Source: Hydrococcus rivularis NIES-593 (GTDB lineage: Bacteria; Cyanobacteriota; Cyanobacteriia; Cyanobacteriales; Microcystaceae). From it: a stretch of DNA of 64,000 bases. Below, one piece after another: positions 18,081 through 27,219 of the stretch (position 1 is its first letter; every line of letters starts with the position of its first letter). The position numbers were made by a program, and so were the translations under genes. Location of the stretch: NCBI RefSeq assembly GCF_001904635.1, contig NZ_MRCB01000020.1, forward strand, positions 21,076 through 85,075, in the 5' to 3' direction. Below the pieces are notes generated by a model. It was given only the letters and a program-made list of their open reading frames with translations. It did no database searches and was not told where the DNA came from.

Positions 18081-21000
18081 CTATTCAATCTCCTGCCCAT
18101 TATCTTTATCGCTTGCTATATTGCGATCGCGCTTCGTGCTTTCATTGACTAGCAGGGGCAACACGGCACTACCGCTAATGACAGCACCATCGACAAGATC
18201 GATGGGCGTAATTTTCAAAAGGCTCCTGAGTGGGGGAATCGCGATCGCGAGGAGCTGTATGGCAAAAGAGCCTGCTATGGCAGCATTTAAGTAGGGATTA
18301 TTTGGCAATTTTTCTCGACTAAAAATACTGTGTTCTTGGGAGCGGCAGCTAATAGTATGCAGCAGTTGCCCCGCCGTCAGGCTCATAAATGCCATCGTAC
18401 TTGCCTGCGGACCGATCCCATATCTGAGGATGCCATACCCATAAGCCGATAAAGTCCCTACCGTCAGCGTTGCCGACTCAAAGGCAATTCTCCCGAAGTC
18501 GGATTCCTTGATAATCGGTTCGTCAGGGCTGCGGGGCGGCTGACTTAAAATATCTGGCTCTGGCGGTTCTAGGGCAAGGGCAAGACCGGGGAAGATGTCA
18601 CTAACTAAATTGAGCCAGAGGAGTTGGATCGCATTCAAAGGTTCGCCTAGACCGACTGCGGTTGCAGTCGTCATCACCATGATTTCGCTCAAGTTTGTCG
18701 CTAGCAGAAAATGCACCGCTTTTCTGATGTTGTTATAGATCGTCCGTCCTCGACTGATGGCAATAATCATCGTTTCGAGCCTGTCATCTTCTAGGATAAT
18801 GTCTGCCACCTCTCGCGCAGCGTCGGTACCGCCTTTACCCATTGCCACGCCGACTTGAGCGGCTTTGAGCGCGGGTGCGTCGTTAATGCCATCTCCGGTC
18901 ATAGCAACCACTTTTCCGGCTGCCTGCAAAGCTTGGACGATTTGCAATTTATTACTCGGACTGATGCGGGCAAAAACATCGACTTTATCGGCAAGTGCTC
19001 TCAGTGCCTCTGGAGTGAGATTGTTGAGGTTAGTTGAATCGAGGATTTCTAGTTGCTCTCTTCTAGTTAACCCTAACTCCTTTGCGATCGCGTAGGCGGT
19101 TGGGCTTTGATCCCCGGTAATCATTACCGGATCGATGCCCGCTTTATGGAAATCATCGATTAATTCTTTAACTCCCTTTCTCACGGGATCTGCCATACCG
19201 ACAAGACCCAGCCATGTCAAGTCTGATTCGTAGTTATTCCCATTCCCATTATCGACCTCATCGATCTGGCGATAAGCGACCCCAAGCACCCTCAGCGCTT
19301 TTCCTGCCATGCGATCGTTTTCGAGTTCGATCGCCTGCCTGTCTTCTTCTTCTAAGGGTACTGCACGACCGTTTTTCAGCCAATAGTTGCAGATCCGTAC
19401 CACCTCTGCCGGACTGCCTTTGAGTGCGACCAACTTATGATTATCGCGATCGCTATGAACCGTACTCATAATATTGCGATTTTCCGATCGCGGGTTGGTT
19501 TGCAGCAACGGATACTTTTGCCGAAGTTCGATAACGTTCGTCCCGGCACTAATCGCCATATAAATCAGGGCATTCTCGGTTGCCGAACCCTTGACCGCAT
19601 ACTCGCCATCTTGCTGTTGGCTGACTTCGCTTTCGTTGCACAGAACCGATACGTGAATCAGCTTGAGCAGTTCCTCGCAGGCATAGGGATTAATCTTCTC
19701 CTCGCCTGCGATAAATTCGCCATCAGACACCTTAATGTAGTGGCTGTCTGTGTGTATCTCGACCACTGACATTCGGTTTTCGGTGATGGTTCCGGTTTTA
19801 TCCATGCAGATAGTCTGTACCGAACCCAACGCTTCTACCGCGCTGAGACTGCGGACGAGGACGTTATGCTTCCTCATATCTTGGATGCCCAGGGCAAGGG
19901 TTGTCGTGGCGATAGTGGGCAATCCTTCGGGAACCGCAGCAACCGCCAGGGAAATAGACGATTGGAGCATTTGCACCAAACCGTATCCCCGCAGCACGCC
20001 AATGCCAAAGACACCGCCACAAATGACCATCCCAATCGCGACAAGCTGAGATCCAACCTCGTCTAGTTGTCTCGACAAAGGGGTTTCCATCGCATTTGCC
20101 TCGCCAACCATTTGTTGGATTTTGCCCATTTCCGTCGATTTCCCCGTCGCCACTACCACAGCGATCCCTTGACCGCCAGTGACCAACGTTCCTTTATAAA
20201 CCATGTTGGTGCGATCGGCTAGGGAAACATAAACATCTTCATCTGTCAGGGATGCCGTTGTTTTAGTAACGGGGATGCTCTCGCCAGTAAGGGCGGACTC
20301 ATCGACGCTCAAGTTCTCTGCCTCGATTAATCGCCCATCTGCTGCGACATAATTGCCGCTTTTTAGAACTAAAATATCTCCTAAAACAACCTCTTGTGTG
20401 GGGATTTCTATCTGCTTGCCGTCTCTAATCACCCAAGTCGAGGTTTGCCCGCGACTGGCGAGAGAATTAATAATTTTTTCTGACTGGCTTTCTGTTGTAT
20501 AACCGATCGCGGCATTGAGACCAATAACGCCCAATATTACTAGCGCATCGACCAGCCCACCAGTGAAAATGGAGACCCCAGCAGCCACTCCCAGTAAAGC
20601 AACGGGTAAGGATTTGAATTGGTCGATTAAAATACTCAATTGGGATCGCGTTTCTGCTTCAGATAGGAGATTCGGACCATATTTATTCAGGTTTTCTGCT
20701 GCCAACTCGCTAGATAATCCTGCTGTTTTTGAAGTATTCAAGACATCCAGGACGGTATTGACTTCCATCAGATGCCAGTCTTTTGTGCTTTGCGCTTGGG
20801 CGTTGGCAACAGCATCATTTGGGGTTTTAGAGAAAGATTTTGTCCGAACTTTTTCGCCGTGCTTTTGGTAATCTAAAACAATTTCTTCGAGAAGAGAAGC
20901 AATGCGATCGCTACTATTATCTTCCTTAAAAATAACAAGAACATTACTGGTTAGAGGATTAGCTGAAACATACTTAATTTCTGGCTTACGTCCCAGTCTC

Positions 21001-21131
21001 TCTTCAAGATAGTTTTTGAGGGATTTTGAACGGTAAAGCTCTCGAATCTTATATCTGGCTCTCCCTTTAGTCCTATGAATAGCTTTAATCACAGAATTTT
21101 CTGCCCCTGAGAAAAGATGTCCGATAGTCAA
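18081..21131 (-). CDS. P2-type cation-transporting ATPase with N-terminal HMA_2-like domain
   Basis: A 1016-residue pump. Residues 1-100 resemble the HMA_2-like N-terminal domain (IHRTKGRARYKI, VSANPLTSNVLV), without a CxxC metal site. The ATPase core follows: actuator TGES (282-285), M4 motif PEGLP (401-405), phosphorylated Asp444 in DKTGT, MITGD, and the hinge MTGDGINDAPALK. M6 carries LWLNLVSDIFP, matching the Asn/Asp pair of calcium-type P2 ATPases. Ca2+ or a similar cation is the best guess; direction and ion are not proven. The start is a TTG at 21131. A DUF5132-like gene lies 62 bases upstream on the same strand. Confidence 0.88.
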   Translation of the reverse strand: MTIGHLFSGAENSVIKAIHRTKGRARYKIRELYRSKSLKNYLEERLGRKPEIKYVSANPLTSNVLVIFKEDNSSDRIASLLEEIVLDYQKHGEKVRTKSFSKTPNDAVANAQAQSTKDWHLMEVNTVLDVLNTSKTAGLSSELAAENLNKYGPNLLSEAETRSQLSILIDQFKSLPVALLGVAAGVSIFTGGLVDALVILGVIGLNAAIGYTTESQSEKIINSLASRGQTSTWVIRDGKQIEIPTQEVVLGDILVLKSGNYVAADGRLIEAENLSVDESALTGESIPVTKTTASLTDEDVYVSLADRTNMVYKGTLVTGGQGIAVVVATGKSTEMGKIQQMVGEANAMETPLSRQLDEVGSQLVAIGMVICGGVFGIGVLRGYGLVQMLQSSISLAVAAVPEGLPTIATTTLALGIQDMRKHNVLVRSLSAVEALGSVQTICMDKTGTITENRMSVVEIHTDSHYIKVSDGEFIAGEEKINPYACEELLKLIHVSVLCNESEVSQQQDGEYAVKGSATENALIYMAISAGTNVIELRQKYPLLQTNPRSENRNIMSTVHSDRDNHKLVALKGSPAEVVRICNYWLKNGRAVPLEEEDRQAIELENDRMAGKALRVLGVAYRQIDEVDNGNGNNYESDLTWLGLVGMADPVRKGVKELIDDFHKAGIDPVMITGDQSPTAYAIAKELGLTRREQLEILDSTNLNNLTPEALRALADKVDVFARISPSNKLQIVQALQAAGKVVAMTGDGINDAPALKAAQVGVAMGKGGTDAAREVADIILEDDRLETMIIAISRGRTIYNNIRKAVHFLLATNLSEIMVMTTATAVGLGEPLNAIQLLWLNLVSDIFPGLALALEPPEPDILSQPPRSPDEPIIKESDFGRIAFESATLTVGTLSAYGYGILRYGIGPQASTMAFMSLTAGQLLHTISCRSQEHSIFSREKLPNNPYLNAAIAGSFAIQLLAIAIPPLRSLLKITPIDLVDGAVISGSAVLPLLVNESTKRDRNIASDKDNGQEIE

Positions 21132-21193
21132 TTAAAATACGCCCCGTTCCGACACAAATTTAGACATTTAAATTTGTATTGGAATAGAATGCG

Positions 21194-21712
21194 TCACAAA
21201 CTCGATTCGCTACTATCATTGAGTTTGGCAAAGGAATCGAACGCATACCAAGCCAACGTATACCAGGGAATTTCGTCAAGTTGCAATCCCTTAATGAGTA
21301 ATTGTCGGATGGCAAGCGAACCCAATCCCAACGGTACTATCAAACGCCAATCTACCAAACCATTAGTCAATCGTCTCATTTCTAAATTTGCTTCAGAGAG
21401 TGCATGCATTAATTCTCCACCGATATCGAATTGTTCGCTTGGAACATAACTTTGAGAGTTAGATTGCACCTGTTTTTGAGCAATTAATTCGCTATTGACT
21501 TCTGCTGCTAAATTTTCAATCGTCTCTGTTGTTTCTGCCAAAGCTTCTTTGCACCTTTCAGCCAGGGTAATTCCTCCTTTAATAGCCGATTGGACTCCAG
21601 GCTGTTTTACAGCCGATGCAACAGTAAGAATGACAGGCGCAACGAATAGTGCGGTCATCCCATCGATAATTTCGGGAACTTTTAATTCTTCCCAGTCAAA
21701 CGTAGATGCCAT
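21194..21712 (-). CDS. DUF5132-like membrane-associated protein
   Basis: A 172-residue protein. The first part has a hydrophobic stretch (MTALFVAPVILTVASAV) followed by an IKGG turn and a charged helix (EALAETTETIENLAAEVNSEL), which resembles DUF5132 proteins. The C-terminal half adds another possible membrane segment (WRLIVPLGLGSLAIRQLLI) and is longer than in the simple family. The gene is directly upstream of the P-type ATPase, and such proteins are often seen beside HMA-type P-ATPases, so an accessory role for the pump is inferred. Family assignment is from memory of the pattern and is moderate. Confidence 0.6.
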   Translation of the reverse strand: MASTFDWEELKVPEIIDGMTALFVAPVILTVASAVKQPGVQSAIKGGITLAERCKEALAETTETIENLAAEVNSELIAQKQVQSNSQSYVPSEQFDIGGELMHALSEANLEMRRLTNGLVDWRLIVPLGLGSLAIRQLLIKGLQLDEIPWYTLAWYAFDSFAKLNDSSESSL

Positions 21713-22138
21713 TGAAAAATCTCCTGTGCAAGCAGACGACCATATAAAAGCATAATTAGATTGGATATTAGCTTAGATCGCTCTTAAGTCGTAGATACAA
21801 ATTTATTTATAGCAATGAAAGGAAGATTTTGTGGAGACTGGTTAATTTTCTAGTTTGGCGATCGCGCGCGCTCTAGAAACAAGAACTATTAAGATAGTTT
21901 TAAGAAAAATTTGCCGCTCAAACTTAACCTTGAATTAACCTCATTGGTTTGCCGACTAATCTAAGATCGACTGAGATAACTTCTCGAAATGTCTGAGTAA
22001 GAATTTTTTAATTTTTTACTTTCTAGAAAAGTAAGCATTAATAAACTCCAGTATAAAAATCATTAATTTAACTGCATACAGATAAGGTGTTTGATAGAGA
22101 AAGTAGATAGATCGAATTTAGGCTAAGGAAAACCGATA
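21713..22138. promoter_or_regulatory. Divergent AT-rich spacer upstream of the ATPase unit and the EcsC gene
   Basis: About 425 bases without a gene. It should hold promoters for both directions. A perfect 7-bp stem, TTACTTT (22016-22022) with AAAGTAA (22028-22034), lies inside it. AAGGAAAA just before 22139 is the EcsC ribosome binding site. No known operator was recognised. Confidence 0.4.
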
Positions 22139-22804
22139 ATGCACGTTACAAATTTGGAGCAATCATTTGAAAATATTGTTGATTGGATCTTTGCTGTCGA
22201 TTCTCAAGAATCAACAAATTATGTAGAAAAAATTCGTTCGACGCATCTTTCACTAAGTCAGCGAGATCTTGCTCAAAATATCGTTGACGAACAATCGATT
22301 ACTAATGGATTATTCGGAGCTTTAACCGGATTGGGAAGCGCAATTAGCCTACCTATAATGATTCCGATCGATATCATTAAAGCCTGGAAAATCCAGAGTT
22401 TTATGATTCGCTCTATTGCCCAGGTTTACGGCTATACTCCACAAAATACCGATCTCAAAACTGCCATCTTACTGTTAGTTTCTAGTGGCTCGATCGAGGA
22501 GTTGAAACAATTTCTCAGGCAGGAGGCTGCAATTGTAGTTAGCGAACACACCCTTAGTGCTTTTGACCCTCTGAAAAAAACAGCGATTCAAAGGGCGGTA
22601 AAAGAAGGCTCTAAATTTGCTACAAAAGCGCTGGCTGAAGCTTTGTCCCAGGTAATTGGGAAAAAGATCGCCAAAAAAGTGCTGCAAAAGTCTCTTGGCG
22701 TTATTGCTGCTCCGGCATTCGGAGCCGTAATTGGCGGCGGTCTTGACTGGATGACTACTCAAGCCGTAGGCAAGGTGGCAATCGACTATTTTGAAAATTT
22801 ATAG
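22139..22804 (+). CDS. EcsC family protein
   Basis: A 221-residue protein with the EcsC-like arrangement: a glycine-rich hydrophobic segment GLFGALTGLGSAISLPIMIPID (about 58-80), then KAWKIQSFMIRSIAQVYGY, and a C-terminal repeat of the pattern (GVIAAPAFGAVIGGGLDWM) ending VGKVAIDYF. EcsC-family proteins were named from a Bacillus ABC-transporter operon, but their biochemical role is unknown. AAGGAAAA supports the ATG at 22139. It is divergent from the ATPase pair and convergent with a tiny membrane peptide gene. Confidence 0.75.
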   Translation: MHVTNLEQSFENIVDWIFAVDSQESTNYVEKIRSTHLSLSQRDLAQNIVDEQSITNGLFGALTGLGSAISLPIMIPIDIIKAWKIQSFMIRSIAQVYGYTPQNTDLKTAILLLVSSGSIEELKQFLRQEAAIVVSEHTLSAFDPLKKTAIQRAVKEGSKFATKALAEALSQVIGKKIAKKVLQKSLGVIAAPAFGAVIGGGLDWMTTQAVGKVAIDYFENL

Positions 22805-22818
22805 TTAATTAACCTTAA

Positions 22819-22914
22819 CTAGCCTCCTTTTGCAAAAGCAAGCATTACCAGGATAGATAGTAAAATTCCGGGACTTAAGAGGAGCACTAGGGTCAATAGA
22901 TCGTTAGCAGTCAT
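22819..22914 (-). CDS. 31-residue single-span membrane peptide
   Basis: A 32-codon frame (ATG at 22914, TAG at 22819-22821) encodes MTANDLLTLVLLLSPG, then ILLSILVMLAFAKGG. It is one transmembrane helix with a short polar N-terminus and a Lys-Gly-Gly end, the size and style of the small subunits of photosystems, cytochrome b6f and NDH-1. It does not match PetN, PetG, PetL, PetM, PsbM, PsbY, PsaM or Psb30 as I remember them. There is no clear ribosome binding site, so expression is uncertain. It sits between ecsC-like (convergent) and an NTF2-like gene on the same strand. Confidence 0.5.
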   Translation of the reverse strand: MTANDLLTLVLLLSPGILLSILVMLAFAKGG

Positions 22915-22977
22915 AAGTCATTCGGGAGTGTAACTGGTAAATTCTAACGTTTAGTTGCGATCGCTAGTCGCCAAATC

Positions 22978-23784
22978 TTATGGCTCTACCTTGATTCTTT
23001 GCGTTACCATCGTCATGCCGTCGCTGCGCACCAAAATAGCGGAAAGCCAGCGATGGCCTGCTTGGTCGGGAGCTTTAGCTCGCTTAAAAAGTCCGCCAGC
23101 CGACAGCAATTCTAACTCGACTGCACCTGGAGTAAGATAGCGCTTGCCATCGACTGGCTCGTCTATTGCCGTTCCTGCCAACAAGTCGTTTCCTAATGGT
23201 TCTTGTACGATCGCGTCAAATTCAAATTCCTGTCCGACTTTTAAGGTTTCTGGCAAAACAATTGTGACTTTGAGGGGGGGAGTGCCAGAAGTCACTTCCG
23301 TTTTTTCTGTCAAGATTTCCTGACGAACGAGCTTTTGGTCGCGAAAATACTGACGAGATTGGATAGTTGACTGAAGTTGAATCGTTCTTCCTTTCTGCTC
23401 GCTAGTTCCCGTAACCGTGGTAAGCGTTTGTGCCATTAACCCTTCCTTGGTATTTTCCCAAGACTGGAGTTCTGTCTTGTATTGTACGTTGTTGAAGCGT
23501 TTCCAAAAGCGATCGAGGGATTGTTCTAGGGAGGTATAATTCAACCCATCCGAGTTCTTGAAATCAGGACTGTAAAATTCCATCACCTGTTTGAGATCTT
23601 TCTGATTGGCAGCAGCTTCTATCTGTGCCATCGACGTTTTCAACTCAGGTGGCGCAGTTTCCGGACTTTCTGCCCAACTAGCCATTGCGCTACCAATCGC
23701 CAAGCCAAGACCGAGCAGAAAAGAAATCGACCAGCGAGACTGTTTGGAACAAAAGGGAAGACCGAACGTTCTACAATTGCGCAT
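22978..23784 (-). CDS. Secreted NTF2-like protein of unknown function
   Basis: A 268-residue protein with a signal peptide (basic start, hydrophobic FLLGLGLAIGSAMASWA, likely cleavage after AESPE region). Residues about 45-150 have an NTF2/SnoaL-like pattern: an initial helix (SMAQIEAAANQKDLKQVMEFYSP), DGLNYTSLEQSLDRFWKRF, then strands through TLTTVTGTSE and IQLQSTIQSR. The C-terminal 110 residues are a beta-rich domain (PLKVTIVLPETLKVGQEF and the WLSAILVRSDGM end). No catalytic residues are obvious. It is divergent from murG by 70 bases, suggesting an envelope location. Confidence 0.65.
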   Translation of the reverse strand: MRNCRTFGLPFCSKQSRWSISFLLGLGLAIGSAMASWAESPETAPPELKTSMAQIEAAANQKDLKQVMEFYSPDFKNSDGLNYTSLEQSLDRFWKRFNNVQYKTELQSWENTKEGLMAQTLTTVTGTSEQKGRTIQLQSTIQSRQYFRDQKLVRQEILTEKTEVTSGTPPLKVTIVLPETLKVGQEFEFDAIVQEPLGNDLLAGTAIDEPVDGKRYLTPGAVELELLSAGGLFKRAKAPDQAGHRWLSAILVRSDGMTMVTQRIKVEP

Positions 23785-23854
23785 CAGTGATAGGTTGAAT
23801 AGTTGTTAGTAACTCTTATTCATTGTAAGTCTTAAACTTTCACCGACAACAGTT

Positions 23855-24925
23855 GTGACTCAAACACCAATGCGATTATTAATTGCAGCAAGCGGCACTG
23901 GCGGACATCTATTTCCTGCCCTAGCGGTGGCAGAACAACTTAAAGAGTACAAGATTGAGTGGTTGGGCGTTCCTAACCGTCTCGAAAAAACTCTAGTCCC
24001 CTCCGACTATACCCTACATACCATTCCCGTCGAAGGATTTCAAACCCGTTTGGGCATCAAGACGCTTCAAATAGGGCTGCGTCTCATCTCTTCCGTTGTG
24101 CGGGTACGACAGCTAATTAGAAAGCACCAAATCGAGTTAATCTTTACAACGGGAGGCTATATCGCTGCTCCTGCCATATTAGCTGCTCGCTTGCAAGGAA
24201 TCCCAGTCATTCTCCACGAATCCAACTTTCTCCCCGGCAAAGTGACCCGTTGGTTCAGTCGTTGGTGCAGCACTGTCGCGCTTGGTTTTGAAGGATCGTC
24301 TCAATATCTTCCCGGTGCTCAAACTTGCTGGGTTAGTACGCCCGTCCGCTCTCAGTTTCTCGCGCCACAACCTTTGGATTTACCCATTCCTGACGATGTA
24401 CCTTTAATCGTTGTCGTCGGTGGTTCTCAAGGAGCCATTGCAGTCAATCAAATGGTGCGTCAGTGCGCCCCAGTTTGGTTACAAGAGGGAGCCGTTATCG
24501 TCCATTTGACGGGAGACAAAGATCCAGAAGCAGAGATCTTCAAACATCCCCGCTATTTTTCTTTGCCTTTCTATCAAAATATGGCTGGGTTGTTACAGAG
24601 AGCTAATTTGGCAATTAGCCGCGCCGGTGCAGGAACGCTAACGGAATTAGCCGTTACAAAAACGCCTGCAATTTTAATTCCTTATCCCTACGCGGCAGAA
24701 GACCACCAAGCCTATAATGCTAAGGTATTTGCCGATGCAGGGGCGGCATTTATTTACCGTCAAGGGGAATTAACTGCCGAGCTTTTGGAAAAGCAGGTTT
24801 TAGACTTGTTAAAATCGCCTGAAAAACTGCAACAAATGTCAGAAAAAATAGCAAATCTGACATTACTCGATAGTGCAGAACGGCTAGCTAATTTGGTGCG
24901 TCAAACAGTTGGAGAAAAGCGATAA
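23855..24925 (+). CDS. murG: Undecaprenyl-PP-MurNAc-pentapeptide-UDPGlcNAc GlcNAc transferase
   Basis: MurG adds GlcNAc to lipid I to make lipid II, the last cytoplasmic step of peptidoglycan synthesis, at the inner membrane face. It is a GT28/GT-B enzyme of 356 residues. The N-lobe has the G-loop IAASGTGGHLFPALAVAE and TGGYIAAP with HESNFLPGKVTRW. The C-lobe has VVVGGSQGAIAVNQ, the RAGAGTLTELAV donor-binding motif and ILIPYPYAAEDHQ. The GTG at 23855 is the annotated start; an in-frame ATG follows at 23870. It is transcribed alone. Confidence 0.95.
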   Translation: MTQTPMRLLIAASGTGGHLFPALAVAEQLKEYKIEWLGVPNRLEKTLVPSDYTLHTIPVEGFQTRLGIKTLQIGLRLISSVVRVRQLIRKHQIELIFTTGGYIAAPAILAARLQGIPVILHESNFLPGKVTRWFSRWCSTVALGFEGSSQYLPGAQTCWVSTPVRSQFLAPQPLDLPIPDDVPLIVVVGGSQGAIAVNQMVRQCAPVWLQEGAVIVHLTGDKDPEAEIFKHPRYFSLPFYQNMAGLLQRANLAISRAGAGTLTELAVTKTPAILIPYPYAAEDHQAYNAKVFADAGAAFIYRQGELTAELLEKQVLDLLKSPEKLQQMSEKIANLTLLDSAERLANLVRQTVGEKR

Positions 24926-24965
24926 TTCGGAGCCAAAAGATCGATCGATTAAAATTTTTCCCCAA

Positions 24966-25649
24966 TTACATCGTCAGATTAGATAGATTAGGATTGCCTT
25001 GAGAAGCTTTTGTTCCCACAACTTTGGGTACGCCTGCAACTAACTCTAAATTTTGGCAATTGAGTATTAACCAAGGTTGACCTAGATTTAATCGAGCAAA
25101 AGGACTTTCTTGAGGGATTTCTAGATTGCCGTTTACTATCTCAAATTGCGATTTAAACTCACTGTTGAATAAAAGTAAGTCCGACTCTAATCCACCAAAA
25201 ACATTACCATTCAAAGGCTGTTGCCACCAGGTCGCAAAACTAAACCATTCTTTTTTGTAGCGAACTCGGCACAATTGTCGCTCTTGTTGACGAACGCTGA
25301 CGCTATCTTTTTTCCATATAAATTCTGCCATTTCTTTGGGCAGTCCCCAAATTTCTCGACCCCCAGCAACGGAGTCCTCATTATCGACGTAAATATGAGA
25401 AATCCACGCGCCGATTTTTCCTTGATAGCGTACTAAAGCGGCAACAACAATTAATTCATTGTATTCCAGTATCGAACCTGATTCGTAAGCAGATATGTAT
25501 GTGCCTCCTAATGTTTTTCCAGGTAAGATGGAGATAATTTCTAATTCTGGAGGCACAAAAGGACGTGAATTTTCGAGATCGACTAAATGCAAGGTTTGGA
25601 TAGCGCGTCCTTGAAGATTCCAGGGGGCAGGAGGATATTTAACAGTCAT
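24966..25649 (-). CDS. Acetoacetate decarboxylase (ADC) family protein
   Basis: A 227-residue protein with the ADC-superfamily fold: YPPAPWNLQG at the start, LPGKTLGGTYISAYE, YNELIVVAALVR and SHIYVDNEDSVAGGREIWGLPKEMAEF. The lysine in GLPKE aligns roughly with the Schiff-base region, but the exact catalytic lysine cannot be confirmed without alignment. Cyanobacterial members are uncharacterised, and the name acetoacetate decarboxylase should be taken as family only. It follows the P450 gene on the same strand across a 143-base repeat-bearing spacer, so the two may be co-expressed. Confidence 0.8.
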   Translation of the reverse strand: MTVKYPPAPWNLQGRAIQTLHLVDLENSRPFVPPELEIISILPGKTLGGTYISAYESGSILEYNELIVVAALVRYQGKIGAWISHIYVDNEDSVAGGREIWGLPKEMAEFIWKKDSVSVRQQERQLCRVRYKKEWFSFATWWQQPLNGNVFGGLESDLLLFNSEFKSQFEIVNGNLEIPQESPFARLNLGQPWLILNCQNLELVAGVPKVVGTKASQGNPNLSNLTM

Positions 25650-25792
25650 CAGTTATCAGTTTTTAGTTATCAGTAGGGGTAAAGCATTCCTTACAGGTTG
25701 TCCCAAAAGTATAGAGTGTCATGTTGAGCGTCGCGGTAACGAAGCGAAATATCTTCTACCGATTCGCAATTATCAATTCGCAATTAGTTTAA
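25640..25792. repeat. Short repeats between the P450 and ADC-like genes
   Basis: The spacer begins with direct copies of a (C/T)AGTTATCAG unit at 25650-25673. A second part (CGATTCGCAATTATCAATTCGCAATTAG, around 25758-25785) repeats ATTCGCAATTA. These are cyanobacterial STRR-like sequences and no gene is present. Confidence 0.5.
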
Positions 25793-27124
25793 TTATCGAT
25801 AACAAAATTTAACTCGTAATCCATCGCGGGGATGGGGAGTGGGAATGGTTACTAAGTTTAAATCCTGACTGGGTAATAATTCCCAATCATAGTCTCGCAC
25901 CAACATGGTAGCAAAAATTTTCATTTCCAATCGAGCGAATTCTTTGCCCAAACATTCTCGCAAACCGCCGCCAAAGGGGACATAGCCAAAGCTTTGCTGT
26001 TTGTCTTCTGCCCTATCTGGGGCAAAGCGATCGGGATCGAAGCGATCGGGATTATTATAAATACTTGCATCCTCATGAGTTCTCCCAATTTGATACTGGA
26101 TCGACCAACCTTTGGGAATCGAGTAACCTTTGAATTCGCACTCTTCAATGACTTCTCGAAATCCTCCTCCGACTGGCGAGATAACCCGTAGAACTTCCTT
26201 GAGAACTTGTTCTAAATAGGTCATCTGTTTCAATTTATCGATTGTCAGAGGTTCGGAAAAATTAAGTCGATCTTGTTCTTCGCGAATGCGAGACAGCACT
26301 TCTGGATGCTGTGCCACCAATAGACAAAATGATGCTAGCGCAGAAGTTAATGTCTCGTGACCTGCAAATAACAGTAACAAGATTTGATCTTTGAGTTCGT
26401 CTAGAGATAAGCTATTTCCTTCTTCATCCCTCGCCTGTAACAATAACCCTAAAGCATCTTCACCAAGTTTTTGCTCTTGCTGTCGCCGCAAGACGATCTT
26501 TTCGATCTCTTTCAACATTTCAACGCGACAACGTAATGCCTTGCCAAAACTCGTCCAAGGTAAGGGGATGGGAATACTAAACAAACCCGCACACCAGTCT
26601 TCAAACAGCTTACTTAATCTAGTTTCGGAACCGCCATCAGTGCCTACTAATAAATTACTAGCAATATCAAAGGTGTAATTTCTCAGTTCTGGATACCAAG
26701 TTAATGTACCCATCCCTTGCCACTTTTCCAAATACTTCTTGGTAAAGCGTTCCATCGCGGGAATATAATTTGCCAGTGCCCTCGGTTGGAATGCTTGGTA
26801 CATCAACTTGCGACGCGAGGTGTGAAAGCTTCCCGTATTCGTGGCAAGAGAGTTGGAACCTAGAAGAATTTTCGTACTTTTGGGCCAAGTAGCAACAAAA
26901 TATTTATTCTCGTTAGAAAAGATAAAGCGATTCGCTTCTGCACCGCAGATATAGATAGTGGGACGGCCAAAAATATTGGTCTTGAAAACTGACCCGTACT
27001 TTTTTTGTCGCTTGTCTGCAAAATTGCGATCGCGTAAAAGACTTATCGTCTCTCCTATAACGGGCAATCCAAAGCTACCTGGCGGTAAAGGGAGGGATTG
27101 CTTCTTTTTCAGTGCATTTTGCAT
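25793..27124 (-). CDS. Cytochrome P450 (CYP120-like)
   Basis: A 443-residue P450 with no membrane anchor. It starts with the PPGSFGLPVIGE block. The I-helix is LLFAGHETLTSALASF, the K-helix ExxR is in LKEVLRVISP, PDRFDPDRFAPDR follows, and the haem loop is FGGGLRECLGKEFARLE. The overall pattern matches CYP120, the cyanobacterial family whose Synechocystis member hydroxylates retinoic acid, so a retinoid or apocarotenoid substrate is a reasonable inference. The redox partner is not evident; the ferredoxin at 33.5 kb is too distant to assign. Start ATG 27124. Confidence 0.92.
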   Translation of the reverse strand: MQNALKKKQSLPLPPGSFGLPVIGETISLLRDRNFADKRQKKYGSVFKTNIFGRPTIYICGAEANRFIFSNENKYFVATWPKSTKILLGSNSLATNTGSFHTSRRKLMYQAFQPRALANYIPAMERFTKKYLEKWQGMGTLTWYPELRNYTFDIASNLLVGTDGGSETRLSKLFEDWCAGLFSIPIPLPWTSFGKALRCRVEMLKEIEKIVLRRQQEQKLGEDALGLLLQARDEEGNSLSLDELKDQILLLLFAGHETLTSALASFCLLVAQHPEVLSRIREEQDRLNFSEPLTIDKLKQMTYLEQVLKEVLRVISPVGGGFREVIEECEFKGYSIPKGWSIQYQIGRTHEDASIYNNPDRFDPDRFAPDRAEDKQQSFGYVPFGGGLRECLGKEFARLEMKIFATMLVRDYDWELLPSQDLNLVTIPTPHPRDGLRVKFCYR

Positions 27125-27219
27125 AAGAGTTTTCTAGATCCGAATCTCATTTGCTTTATATTTTATTTACTTTTCTTTAAAAGGGGAGGAATTGTCATCG
27201 TTGCGATCGCGTTACACTG

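Noticed and set aside
19750..20049. Plus-strand frames of about 100 codons opposite the P-type ATPase gene
   Set aside because: They lie wholly inside a strongly conserved gene on the other strand and show no protein family pattern.
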